DNA of 64,000 nucleotides from Vigna angularis (taxonomy: Eukaryota; Streptophyta; Magnoliopsida; Fabales; Fabaceae), in the NCBI RefSeq assembly GCF_016808095.1, contig NC_068973.1, positions 23,996,477 through 24,060,476 on the forward strand, read 5' to 3'. The notes beneath the pieces were generated by a model. The model had not been told where the DNA came from. It saw nothing but the letters and a program-made list of their open reading frames with translations, and did no database searches. Below, piece after piece: positions 45,107 through 57,700 of this stretch; within the stretch, counting starts at the first letter, position 1, and each line of letters opens with the position of its first letter. The translations under genes were made by a program, and so were the position numbers.

Positions 45107-47273
45107 TTCCACTTCTTCCACTTCTTCCACTTCTTCTACTTCTTCCACTTTTTCCACTTGTTCTCCTTCTTCCCTTTCTTCCACTTCGTCCACTTCGTCT
45201 AGTTCGTCCACTAAGTCCACATCGTCCACTAAGTTCAGTTCTTCCACTTCGTCAAGTTCGTCCACTTCGTCCCCTTCTTCCACTTCGTCCGCTTCGTCCA
45301 GTTCGTCCGCTTCGTCAACTTCGTCCACTCCGTCCACTTCTTCAACTCCGTCCACTTCGTCCACTCCGTCCACTTTGTCCACTTCGTCAACGTCGTCCAC
45401 TTCATCCACTTCTTCCACTTCTTCTCCCTCTTCCCGTTCTTCTCCTTCTTCCACTTCGTCCATTTCCTCCACTTCGTCCACTTTCTCCACTTCCTCCACA
45501 TCGTTCACTTTGTTCACTAAGTCCACTTCGTCCACTTCTTCCACTTCGTCCACATCGTCAGTTTTGTGCACTTCGTCCGCTTCTTCCAATTCTTCCACTT
45601 CCTCCACTTCTTCCACTTCTTCCTCTTATTATCCTTCTTCCAATTCGTCTACTTCCTCCACTTCGTCAACTTCGCGCACTTCATCCACTTCGCCCTCTGC
45701 TTCTCCTTCTTCTCCTTCTTCCACTTCGTCCACTTTGTCTACTTTGTCCACTTTGTCTACTTTGTCCAGTTCGTCCACTTCTTCCACTTCTTACACTTCT
45801 TCTACTTCTTCAACTTCTTCGACTTCTTCTCTTTCTTCCACGTCGACCACTTCTTCCACTTCGTCCACTTCTTCCACTTCGTCCATTTCTTCTAGTTCGT
45901 CCAATTCGTCCACTTCGTCCTCTTGGTCCACTTCTTCCACTTCTTCCACTTCTTCTCCTTCTTCTCCTTCTTCCACTTCGTCCACTTCTTCCCTTCTTCC
46001 CCTTCTTCTTCTTCATCCACTTCGTCCACTTCCTCCACTTCCTCCACTTCGTCCACTTCCTCCACTTCGTTCACTTTGTTCACTAAGTCCACTTCGTCCA
46101 CTTCGTCCACTTCTTCCACTTCGTCCACATTGTCAATTTCGTCCACCTCGTCCACTTCTTCCACTTCTTCCACTTCTTCTACTTTTTCCACTTGTTCTCC
46201 TTCTTCCCTTTCTTCCACTTCGTCCAGTTCGTCCACTAAGTCCACTTCGTCCACTAAGTTCAGTTCTTCCACTTCGTTAAGTTCGTGCACTTCGTCCCCT
46301 TCTTCCACTTCGTCCACTTCGTCCGCTTCATCCAGTTCGTCCGCTTCGTCAACTTCGTCCACTCTGTCCACTTCTTCAACTTTGTCCACTCTGTCCACTT
46401 CGTCAACGTCGTCCACGTCGTCCACTTCTTCCACTTCTTCCACTTCTTCTCCTTCTTCCCCTTCTTCTCCTTCTTCCACTTTGTCCCCTTCGTCCACTTC
46501 GTCCACTTCCTCCACTTCCTCCACTTCGTTCACTAAGTCCACTTCGTCCACATCGTCAGTTTTGTCCACTTCGTCCGCTTCTTCCAATTCTTCTACTTCC
46601 TCCACTTCTTCCTCTTATTATCCGTCTTCCAATGTCTACTTCCTCCACTTCGTCAACTTCGTGCACTTCGTCCACTTCGCCCACTTCGTCCACTTCTTCC
46701 ACTTCTTCCACTTCTTCTACTTCTTCCACTTTTTCCACTTGTTCTCCTTCTTCCCTTTCTTCCACTTCGTCCAGTTCTTCCACTAAGTCCACTTCGTCCA
46801 CTAAGTTCAATTCTTCCACTTCGTTAAGTTCGTCCACTTCGTCCCCTTCTTCCACTTCGTCCACTTCGTCCGCTTCATCCAGTTCATCCGCTTCGTCAAC
46901 TTCGTCCACTCTGTCCACTTCTTCAACTCTGTCCACTTCGTCAACGTCGTCCACGTCGTCCACTTCTTCCACTTCTTCCACTTCTTCTCCTTCTTCCCCT
47001 TCTTCTCCTTCTTCCACTTTGTCCCCTTCGTCCACTTCCTCAACTTCGTCCACTTCCTCCACTTCGTTCACTAATTCCACTTCGTCCACATCGTCAGTTT
47101 TGTCCACTTCGTCCGCTTCTTCCAATTCGTCCACTTCCTCCACTTCTTCCTCTTATTATCCGTCTTCCAATGTCTACTTCCTCCACTTCGTCAACTTCGT
47201 GCACTTCGTCCGCTTCGCCCACTTCGCCCACTTCTTCTCCTTCTTCTCCTTCGTCCACTTCGTCCAATTTGTC
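45107..47273 (+). repeat. Minisatellite block L6
   Basis: About 2.2 kb in the L1 orientation. A marker (CCGTCTTCCAATGTCTACTT) recurs at 46622 and 47160, a 538-bp higher-order repeat. It ends at the E fragment, after which the array is inverted. Confidence 0.95.
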
Positions 47274-48724
47274 TGTTATGATGGTTTGCTTATGATTGCT
47301 GTTTGATAAGTAATGCTTGATGATGCTTTGATGATGATGATGTTGAGATGTGCACATTATATGCTTATACAGGTTATTCACAAGCTTTGTGAACAAATGC
47401 ATGATGTTGTGATTGTGATTATGATGCTAAGCAGGATGTGTACCAGTGGAATGTGAATGAGCTTATATGTGAGGTTTTGAGCTCCAGAATTTTTTGTGAT
47501 TCATTGCTATTAATTTGAAAGCATGAATTATTTTGCCCAGGTTTTCTATGATTGAATCAATTGCTTGTTTGCATCATATGATCAAGACCATTTGTTGGTA
47601 ACCCTTTTGTTAGCCAAATGCATGAATTTAGCCCACAAAAAAAGAGCAATATGTGTTCTATCCTTTGAACCCTTAGCCTTGAACATAAATTTAAAACCCT
47701 TTGTGAAAAGCTTTACCTTGAGTTAAGTAGAAAATATTTGATGGTATTGACAAATGTTCAAGTTTGGGGTTGTTGGGAAGCTAGGAAAAGGAAATTGAAA
47801 GCATTGAGCTAAGAGCTAAAGACTAAGTATGTGAAAAGAAAAAGAAAAAGAGAAAGAAAAGACAAGAAAAAGCAAAGCTCAATGCAAAGGAAAGTTGGAA
47901 ATAAGTAAGAATGATTGTGTTTATATGATTCTCTTAACTCAAGGGTTTTATTTTCTTGTTAGCCCAGCCACATTATAAGCCATTGAAAAGTCCTTGTGAT
48001 GATGCATGCTTGTGAATGTATTTGATTATGGTTAAATGAAAGGCAAAGTCAATTTATGTGACATTCTGATAGTAGAGTGAATGAGTGATTACCTCTTATA
48101 CACTTGTGTGTTTGAGTGAAAAACTTTATCTAGTGAGGAAAGATTCCATGAGCACATGAACATCCATGCTTAGTTGATTGATCATTCATGAAAAGCAGCA
48201 TTTGTAGGATATTGGGTGATTGTGTGAACACTAAAGCATGTGCATGTCTTGATTGAAGTTTTTGTCATTAGCTTAATTGAGTACTTACTTATCTTGAAAA
48301 GAGGATTTTTGAATGGAGTGAACCACTGTATTGATTGGTAGAAGATTGAGTTACATCTTGTTTGCTTGAGGACAAGTAAAGTTCTAAGTTTGGGGTTGTG
48401 ATAACAGTTGAAAAACTGTTATTTTCATGCTTAAAATTGATACCAAAAGCAACCTTTAACACTTAGAAACTAGCTTAGAATCATGCTTTTGTTCATATTT
48501 TTAGAAATAAGAGAGTTGGAATGGTTTATGCTTGATTTCAATGTTTTATGCAGGTTTTAAGATGAATTTGATGAAAGAAGTGAAGAAGGATAGAGATGGA
48601 ATCACAAAAGAACTCAAAAAGTGCAAAAGAAGAAAAAACGTAAGTACCGCTCAGCGCCAGTTTACCGTTGAGCGGCACTCAGGAACACACGTTGGCTCCA
48701 CTGAGGGGTGCAGCTAAGGGGAGA
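47274..48724 (+). mobile_element. Truncated Athila-like fragment E at the array inversion point
   Basis: 47274-48398 matches the 3' interior of element B from about 16266 to 17399, ending in CTAAGTTTGGGGTTG. 48399 to about 48724 is the first 326 bp of an LTR, breaking off in the palindrome cluster after GAGGGGTGCAGCTAAGGGG. Gag, the 5' LTR and the rest of the 3' LTR are absent. The left side joins pyrimidine-rich minisatellite and the right side joins purine-rich minisatellite, so both junctions look like illegitimate breaks. Confidence 0.9.
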
Positions 48725-51700
48725 TGTGGAGGAAGTAGAGGAAGTGGAGGAAGTTCACGAAGTTGAGGAATTGGACGAAGTTGAAGAAGTGGACGAAGTT
48801 GACGAAGTGGACGAAGTTGACGAAGTGGAGGAAGTGGACGGAGTGGACGGAGTTGACGAAGTTGACAAAGTGGAGGAAGTTGACGAAGTGGACGATGTGG
48901 ACGAAGTGGACGAAGTTGACGAAGTTGGCGAAGAGGACGTAGTTGAAGAAGTTGACGAACTGGACGAAGTTGACGAACTTGAAGAAAGTTGACGAAGTGG
49001 ACGAAGTGAAGTAAGTGGATAAAGTGGAGGAAGTGGAGGAAGTGGAAGAAGTCGACGAAGTGGAGGAAATGGAGGAAGTGGACGAAGTGGACTTAGTGGA
49101 CGAAGTTGACGAAGTGGACGAAGTGGTGGAAGTGGATGAAGTAGACGAAGTTGACGAAGTTGAAGTGGACGAAGTGCACGAAGTGGAGGAAGTGGAGGAA
49201 GTGGAGGAAGTGGACTAAGTTGACGAAGTGAAGGAAGTGGACGAAGTGGAGCAAGTGGACGAAGTGGAAGAAGTGCAGGAAGTTGAGGAAGTTGACGAAG
49301 TGGAGGAAGTGGAGGAAGTGGAGGACGTGGAGGAAGTGGAGGAAGTAGAGGAATTGGACAAAGTGGACGAAGTTGACGAAGTGCACGAAGTGGACGAAGT
49401 GCACGAAGTGGACGAAGTGGACGAAGTGCACGAAGTGGACGAAGTTGACGAAGTGGACGAAATGGACGAAGTGGACGAAGTGGAAGAAGTGGAGGAAGTG
49501 GAGGAAGAGGAGGAAATGGAGGAAGTGGACGAAGTTGACGAAGGGGAAAAAGTGGAGGAAGTGGAGGAAGTGGACGAAGTGCAGGAAGTGGAGGAAGTGG
49601 ACGAAGTTGACGAAGTGGACGAAGTGGAGGAAGTGGACGAAATGGACGAAGTGGAGGACGTGGAGGAAGTAGACGAAGTGGATGAAGTGCACGAAGTGGA
49701 CGAAACTGATGAAGTGGAGGAAGTGGAGGAAGTGGACAAACAGGATGAAGTGGACGAAGTGGACGAAGTGGAGGAAATGAAGGAAGTGGAGGACGTGGAC
49801 GAAGTGGACGAAGTTGACGAAGTGCACGAAGTGGACGAAGCTGACGAAATGGACGAAGTTGACGAAGTGGACGAAGTTGACGAAGTGGAGGAAGTGGAGG
49901 AAGTGAAGGAAGTGGAGGAAGTGGACGAAGTTGACGAAGTTGACGAAGTGGACGAAATGGAGGAAGTGGAGGAAGTAGAGGAAGTGGAGGAAGTGGAGGA
50001 AGTGGAGGAATTTGACGAAGTGGACGAAATGGACGAAGTTGACGAAATTGACGAAGTTGACGAAGTGGACGAAGTGGTAGAAGTGGACGAAGTGGAGGAA
50101 GTGGAGGAACTGGAGGAAGTGGATGAAGTTGACGAAATGGACGAAGTGGACGATGCTAATAACATGGACGAAGTGGACGAAGTTGACGAAGTGGAGGAAG
50201 TAGAGGAAGTGGACGAAGTTGACGAAGTGGACGAAGTTGACGAAATGCACAAAGTGGGCGAAGTTGAAGAAGTTGACGAAGTTGACGAAGTTGACGAAGT
50301 TGACGAAGTGGACGAAGTGGACGAAGTGGTGGGAGTGGAGGAAGTGGAGGAAGTGGAGGAAGCTGACGAAGTTGACGAAGTGGACGAAGTTGACAAAGTG
50401 CACGAAGTGGACGAAATTGACGAAGTGGAGGAAGTGGATGGAGTGGAGGAAGTTGACAAAGTGCAGGAAGTGGAGGAAGTGGAGGAAGTGGAGGAAATGG
50501 AGGAAGTGGATGAAGATGACGAAGTGGACGAAGTTGACGAAATGGATGAAGTTGACGAAGATGACGAAGTTGACAAAGTTGACGAAGTGGACTAAGTGGA
50601 GGAAGTGGACGAAGTGGAGGAAGTGGACAAAGTGGAGGAAGTGGAGGAAGTGGAGGAAGTAGAGGAAGTGGAGGAAGTGGAGGAAGTAGACAAAGTTGAC
50701 GAAGTTGACGAAATGGACGAAGTGGACGAAATTGACGAAGCGGAGGAAGTGGACGGAGTTGACGAAGTGGACGAAGTGGACGAAGTGGACGATGTGGTGG
50801 AAGTGGAGGAAGTGGAGGAAGTGGAGGAAGTGGAGGAAGTAGTGGAAGTGGACAAGGTGGAGGAAGTGGACAAAGTAGACGAAGTTGACGAAGTGGAGGA
50901 AGTGGAGGAAGTGGACTAAGTTGACAAAGTGGAGGGAGTGGAGGAAGTGGAGGAAGTGGAGGAAGTTGTTAAAGTGACGAAGTGGACGAAGTTGACGAAG
51001 TAGACGAAGTGCACGAAGTGGACGAAGTGGACGAAGTTGATGAAGTTGACGAAGGTGACGAAGTTGACGAAGTGGACGAAGTGAACGAAGTGGAGGAAGT
51101 GGAGGAAGTGGAGGAAGTGGAGGAAGTTGACGAAGTTGACGAAGTTGACGAAGTGGACGAAGTTGACGAAATGGACGAAGTGGATGAAGTTGAGGAAGTT
51201 GATGAAGTCGACGAAGTGGTGGAAGTGAAGGAAGTGGAGGAAGTGGAGGAAGTGGAGGAAGTGGTGGAAGTGGACGAAGTTGACGAAGTGGACAAAGTGG
51301 ACAAAGTGCACGAAGTGGACGAAATTGACGAAGTAGACGGAGTGGACGATGTAGAGGAAGTGGAGGAAGTGGACGAAGTGGAGGAAGTGGAGGAAATGGG
51401 ATAGTGGAGGAAGTGGAGGAAGCTGACGAAGTTGACGAAGTGGACGAAGTGGAAAAAGTTGACGAAGTGGACGAAGTAGACGAAGTGGACGGAGTGGACG
51501 GAGTTGACGAAGTGGACGAAGTTGACGAAGTGGATGAAGTTGACGAAATGAAGGAAGTCGACGAAGTGGAGGAAGTTGACGAAGTAGACGAAGTGGAGGA
51601 AGTGGAGGAAGTGGAGGAAGTGGAGGACGTGGTGGAAGTGGACGAAGTATACGAAGTGGACGAAGCTGACGAAATGGACGAAGTTGACGAAGTGGACGAA

Positions 51701-54700
51701 GTGGAGGAAATGGAGGAAGTGGATGAAGTGGACGAAGTGGACAAAGTGGAGGAAGTGGAGGAAGTGGAGGAAGTTGACGAAGTAGACGGAGTGGAGCAAG
51801 TGGAGGAAGCGGAGGAAGTAGAGGACGTGGACGAAGTGGACGAAGTGCACGAAGTGGACGAAACTAACGAAATGGACGAAGTTGACGAAGTTGACGAAGT
51901 TGACGAAGTGGACGAAGTGCACGAAGTGGACGAAGTGGACGAAGTTGATGAAGTTGACGAAGGTGACGAAGTTGACGAAGTGGACGAAGTGAACGAAGTG
52001 GAGGAAGTGGAGGAAGTGGAGGAAGTGAAGGAAGTTGACGAAGTTGACGAAGTTGACGAAGTGGACAAAGTTGACGAAATGGACGAAGTGGATGAAGTTG
52101 AGGAAGTTGATGAAGTCGACGAAGTGGTGGAAGTGAAGGAAGTGGAGGAAGTGGAGGAAGTGGTGGAAGTGGACGAAGTTGACGAAGTGGACAAAGTGGA
52201 CAAAGTGCACGAAGTGGACGAAATTGACGAAGTAGACGGAGTGGACGATGTAGAGGAAGTGGAGGAAGTGGACGAAGTGGAGGAAGTGGAGGAAATGGGA
52301 TAGTGGAGGAAGTGGAGGAAGCTGACGAAGTTGACGAAGTGGACGAAGTGGAAAAAGTTGACGAAGTGGACGAAGTAGACGAAGTGGACGGAGTGGACGG
52401 AGTTGACGAAGTGGACGAAGTTGACGAAGTGGATGAAGTTGACGAAATGAAGGAAGTCGACGAAGTGGAGGAAGTTGACGAAGTAGACGAAGTGGAGGAA
52501 GTGGAGGAAGTGGAGGAAGTGGAGGACGTGGTGGAAGTGGACGAAGTATACGAAGTGGACGAAGCTGACGAAATGGACGAAGTTGACGAAGTGGACGAAG
52601 TGGAGGAAATGGAGGAAGTGGATGAAGTGGACGAAGTGGACAAAGTGGAGGAAGTGGAGGAAGTGGAGGAAGTTGACGAAGTAGACGGAGTGGAGCAAGT
52701 GGAGGAAGCGGAGGAAGTAGAGGACGTGGACGAAGTGGACGAAGTGCACGAAGTGGACGAAACTAACGAAATGGACGAAGTTGACGAAGTTGACGAAGTT
52801 GACGAAGTGGACGAAGTGGAGGAAGCGGAGGAAGTAGAGGAAGTGGAGGAAGTGGAGGAAGTGGAGGAAGTTGACGAAGTTGACGACGTGGACGAAGTGG
52901 ACAAAGTTTATGAAGTGGACGAAGTTGACGAAATAGACGAAGTGGATGAAGTTGACGAAGTTGACGAAGTGGACGAAGTGGGGGAAGTGGAGGAAGTAGA
53001 GGAAGTGGACGAAGTTGACGAAGTTGACGAAGTGGACGAAGTGGACGAAGTGGACAAGGTGCACGAAGTCGACGAAATTGACGAAGTGGAGGAAGTGGAC
53101 GGAGTGGACGAAGTTGACGAAGTGGAGGAAGTGGAAGAAGTGGACGAAGTGGAGGAAATGGACGAAGTGGAGGAAGTGGAGGAAGTGGAGGAAGGGGAGG
53201 ACGTGAAGGAAGTGGACGAAGATGACGAAGTGGACGAAGTTAAAGAAATCGATGAAGTTGACCACATGGACGAAGTTGAAGAAAGTTGACGAAGTGGACG
53301 AAGTGGTGGAAGTGGAGGAAGTGGAGGAAGTGGAGGAGGTGGAGGAAGTGGAGGAAGTGGTGGAAATGGACAAAGTGGAGGAAGTGGACAAAGTGGACGA
53401 AGTTGACGAAGTGGACGAAGTGGTAGAAGTGGAGGAAGATGACGAAGTGGACGAAGTTGAAGAAATGGACGAAGTTGACCACATGGACGAAGTTGAAGAA
53501 AGTTGACGAAGTGGACGAAGTGGTGGAAGTGGAGGATGTGGAGGAAGTGGAGAGGTGGAGGAAGTGGAGGAAGTGGTGGAAATGGACAAAGTGGAGGAAG
53601 TGGACAAAGTGGACGAAGTTGACGAAGTGGACGAAGTGGACGAAGTGGTTGAAGTGGAGGAAGTGGACGAAGTGGACGAAGTTGACGAAGTAGAAGAAGT
53701 TGACGAAGTGGACAAAGTAGACGAAGTGCACGAAGTGGACGAAATTGACTAAGTGGACGAAGTGGACGGAGTGGACGAAGTGGACGAAGTGGAGGAAGTG
53801 GACGAAGTGGACAAAGTGCACGAAGTAGACGAAATTGACGAAATGGACGAAGTGGACGAAGTTGATGTAGTTGACGAAGTGGAGGAAGCGGAGGAAGTAG
53901 AGGACGTGGAGGAAGTGGACGAAGTGCACGAAGTGGACGAAACTAACGAAATGGACGAAGTTGACGAAGTTGACGAAGTTGACGAAGTGGACGAAGTGGA
54001 CGAAGTGGTGGGAGTGGAGGAAGTGGAGGAAGTGGAGGAAGCTGACGAAGTTGACGAAGTGGTCGAAGTGGACAAAGTTGACGAAGTGGACGAAGTGGTT
54101 GAAGTGGAGGAAGTGGACGAAGTGGACGAAGTTGACGAAGTAGAAGAAGTTGACGAAGTGGACAAAGTAGACGAAGTGCACGAAGTGGACGAAATTGACT
54201 AAGTGGACGAAGTGGACGGAGTGGACGAAGTGGACGAAGTGGAGGAAGTGGACGAAGTGGACAAAGTGCACGAAGTAGACGAAATTGACGAAATGGACGA
54301 AGTGGACGAAGTTGATGTAGTTGACGAAGTGGAGGAAGCGGAGGAAGTAGAGGACGTGGAGGAAGTGGACGAAGTGCACGAAGTGGACGAAACTAATGAA
54401 ATGGACGAAGTTGACGAAGTTGACGAAGTTGACGAAGTTGACGAAGTGAACTAAGTTGACGAAGTGAACTAAGTTGACGAAGTGGACGAAGTGGAGGAAG
54501 CGGAGGAAGTAGAGGAAGTGGAGGAAGTGGAGGAAGTGGAGGTAGTGGAGGAAGTTGACGAAGTTGACGACGTGGACGAAGTGGACAAAGTTTATGAAGT
54601 GGACGAAGTTGACGAAATGGACGAAGTGGACGAAGTTGACGAAGTTGACGAAGTGGACGAAGTGGTGGAAGTGGAGGAAGTGGACGAAGTGGACGAAGTT

Positions 54701-57700
54701 GACGAAGTGGACAAAGTGCACGAAGTCGACGGAATTGACAAAGTGGAGGAAGTGGACGGAGTCGACGAAGTTGACGAAGTGGAGGAAGTGGACGAAGTGG
54801 ACGAAGTGGACGAAGTGGAGGAAATGGACGAAGTGGAGGAAGTGGAGGAAGTGGAGGAAGGGGAGGACGTGAAGGAAGTGGACGAAGATGACGAAGTGCA
54901 CGAAGTTGAAGAAATCGATGAAGTTGACGAAGATGACGAAGTTGACGAAGAGGAGGAAGTGGAGGAAGTGGACGAAGTGGATGAAGTTGAGGAAGTTGAT
55001 GAAGTCGACGAAGTGGTGGAAGTGGAGGAAGTGGAGGAAGTGGAGGAAGTGGTGGAAGTGGACGAAGTTGACGAAGTTGACGAAGTGGACAAAGTGGACA
55101 AAGTGCACGAAGTGGACGAAATTGACGAAGTAGACAGAGTGGACGATGTAGAGGAAGTGGAGGAAGTGGACGAAGTGGAGGAAGTGGAGGAAATGGAGGA
55201 AGTGGAATAAGTTGACGAAGTGGAGGAAGTGGAGGAAGTGGAGGAAGCTGACGAAGTTGACGAAGTGGTCGAAGTGGACAAAGTTGACGAAGTGGACGAA
55301 GTAGACGAAGTGGACGGAGTGGACGGAGTTGACGAAGTGGACGAAGTTGACGAAGTGGATGAAGTTGACGAAATGAAGGAAGTCGACGAAGTGGAGGAAG
55401 TTGACGAAGTAGACGAAGTGGAGGAAGTGGAGGAAGTGGAGGAAGTGGAGGAAGTGGAGGACGTGGTGGAAGTGGACGAAGTGCACGAAGTGGACGAAGC
55501 TGACGAAATGGACGAAGTTGACGAAGTGGACGAAGTGGACGAAGTGGACGAAGTGGAGGAAATGGAGGAAGTGGATGAAGTGGACGAAGTGGACAAAGTG
55601 GAGGAAGTGGAGGAAGTGGGGGAAGTTGAACAAGTTGACGAAGTAGACGGAGTGGAGCAAGTGGAGGAAGCGGAGGAAGTAGAGGACGTGGAGGAAGTGG
55701 ACGAAGTGCACGAAGTGGACGAAACTAACGAAATGGACGAAGTTGACGAAGTGAACTAAGTTGACGAAGTTGACGAAGTGGACGAAGTGGAGGAAGCGGA
55801 GGAAGTAGAGGAAGTGGAGGAAGTGGAGGAAGTGGAGGAAGTTGACGAAGTTGACGACGTGGACGAAGTGGACAAAGTATATGAAGTGGACGAAGTTGAC
55901 GAAATGGACGAAGTGGACGAAGTTGACGTAGTTGACGAAGTGGACGAAGTGGTGGAAGTGGAGGAAGTAGAGGAAGTGGACGAAGTTGACGAAGTGGACG
56001 AAGTGGACAAAGTGCACGAAGTCGACGAAATTGACGAAGTGGAGGAAGTGGACGGAGTGGACGAAGTTGACGAAGTGGAGGAAGTGGAAGAAGTGGAGGA
56101 AGTGGAGGAAATGGACGAAGTGGAGGAAGTGGAGGAAGTGGAGGAAGGGGAGGACGTGAAGGAAGTGGACGAAGATGACGAAGTGGACGAAGTTGAAGAA
56201 ATCGATGAAGTTGACCACATGGACGAAGTTGAAGAAAGTTGACGAAGTGGACGAAGTGGTGGAAGTGGAGGAAGTGGAGGAGGTGCAGGAAGTGGAGGAA
56301 GTGGTGGAAATGGACAAAGTGGAGGAAGTGGACAAAGTGGACGAAGTTGACGAAGTGGACGAAGTGGACAAAGTGAACGAAGTGGTAGAAGTGGAGGAAG
56401 ATGACGAAGTGGACGAAGTTGAAGAAACGGACGAAGTTGACCACATGGACGAAGTTGAAGAAAGTTGACGAAGCGGAGGAAGTGGTGGAAGTGGAGGAAG
56501 TGGAGGAAGTGGAGGAGGTGGAGGAAGTGGAGGAAGTGGTGGAAATGGACAAAGTGGAGGAAGTGGACGAAGTTGACGAAGTGGACGAAGTGGACGAAGT
56601 GGTAGAAGTGGAGGAAGTGGAGGAAGTGGACGAAGTTGACGAAGTAGAAGAAGTTGACGAAGTGGACAAAGTAGACGAAGTGCACGAAGTGGACGAAATT
56701 GACGAAGTGGAGGAAGTGGACGGAGTGGACGAAGTTGACGAAGTGGAGGAAGTGGAAGAAGTGGACGAAGTGGAAGAAATGGACGAAGTGGAGGAAGTGG
56801 AGGAAGTGGAGGAAGGGGAGGACGTGAAGGAAGTGGACGAAGATGACGAAGTGGACGAAGTTGAAGAAATCGATGAAGTTGACCACATGGACGAAGTTGA
56901 AGAAAGTTGACGAAGTGGACGAAGTGGTGGAAGTGGAGGAAGTGGAGGAAGTGGAGGAGGTGCAGGAAGTGGAGGAAGTGGTGGAAATGGACAAAGTGGA
57001 GGAAGTGGACAAAGTGGACGAAGTTGACGAAGTGGACGAAGTGGACAAAGTGGACGAAGTGGTAGAAGTGGAGGAAGATGACGAAGTGGACGAAGTTGAA
57101 GAAATGGACGAAGTTGACCACATGGACGAAGTTGAAGAAAGTTGACGAAGTGGAGGAAGTGGTGGAAGTGGAGGAAGTGGAGGAAGTGGAGGAAGTGGAG
57201 GAGGTGGAGGAAGTGGAGGAAGTGGTGGAAATGGAGAAAGTGGAGGAAGTGGACGAAGTTGACGAAGTGGACGAAGTGGACGAAGTGGTAGAAGTGGAGG
57301 AAGTGGACGAAGTTGACGAAGTAGAAGAAGTTGACGAAGTGGACAAAGTAGACGAAGTGCACGAAGTGGACGAAATAGACTAAGTGGACGAAGTGGACGG
57401 AGTGGACGGAGTGGACGAAGTGAAGGAAGTGGAGGAAGTGGACAAAGTGCCCGAAGTCGACGAAATTGACGAAATGGACGAAGTGGACGAAGTTGATGTA
57501 GTTGACGAAGTGGAGGAAGCGGAGGAAGTAGAGGACGTGGAGGAAGTGGACGAAGTGCACGAAGTGGACGAAACTAATGAAATGGACGAAGTTGACGAAG
57601 TTGACGAAGTGAACTAAGTTGACGAAGTTGACGAAGTGGACGAAGTGGAGGAAGCGGAGGAAGTAGAGGAAGTGGAGGAAGTGGAGGAAGTGGAGGTAGT

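Noticed and set aside
49093..53715. 1540-codon minus-strand open frame of Ser/Thr, Phe/His and Pro/Leu/Arg blocks
   Set aside because: The composition changes whenever a small indel shifts the register of the repeat, which is what noncoding minisatellite gives.
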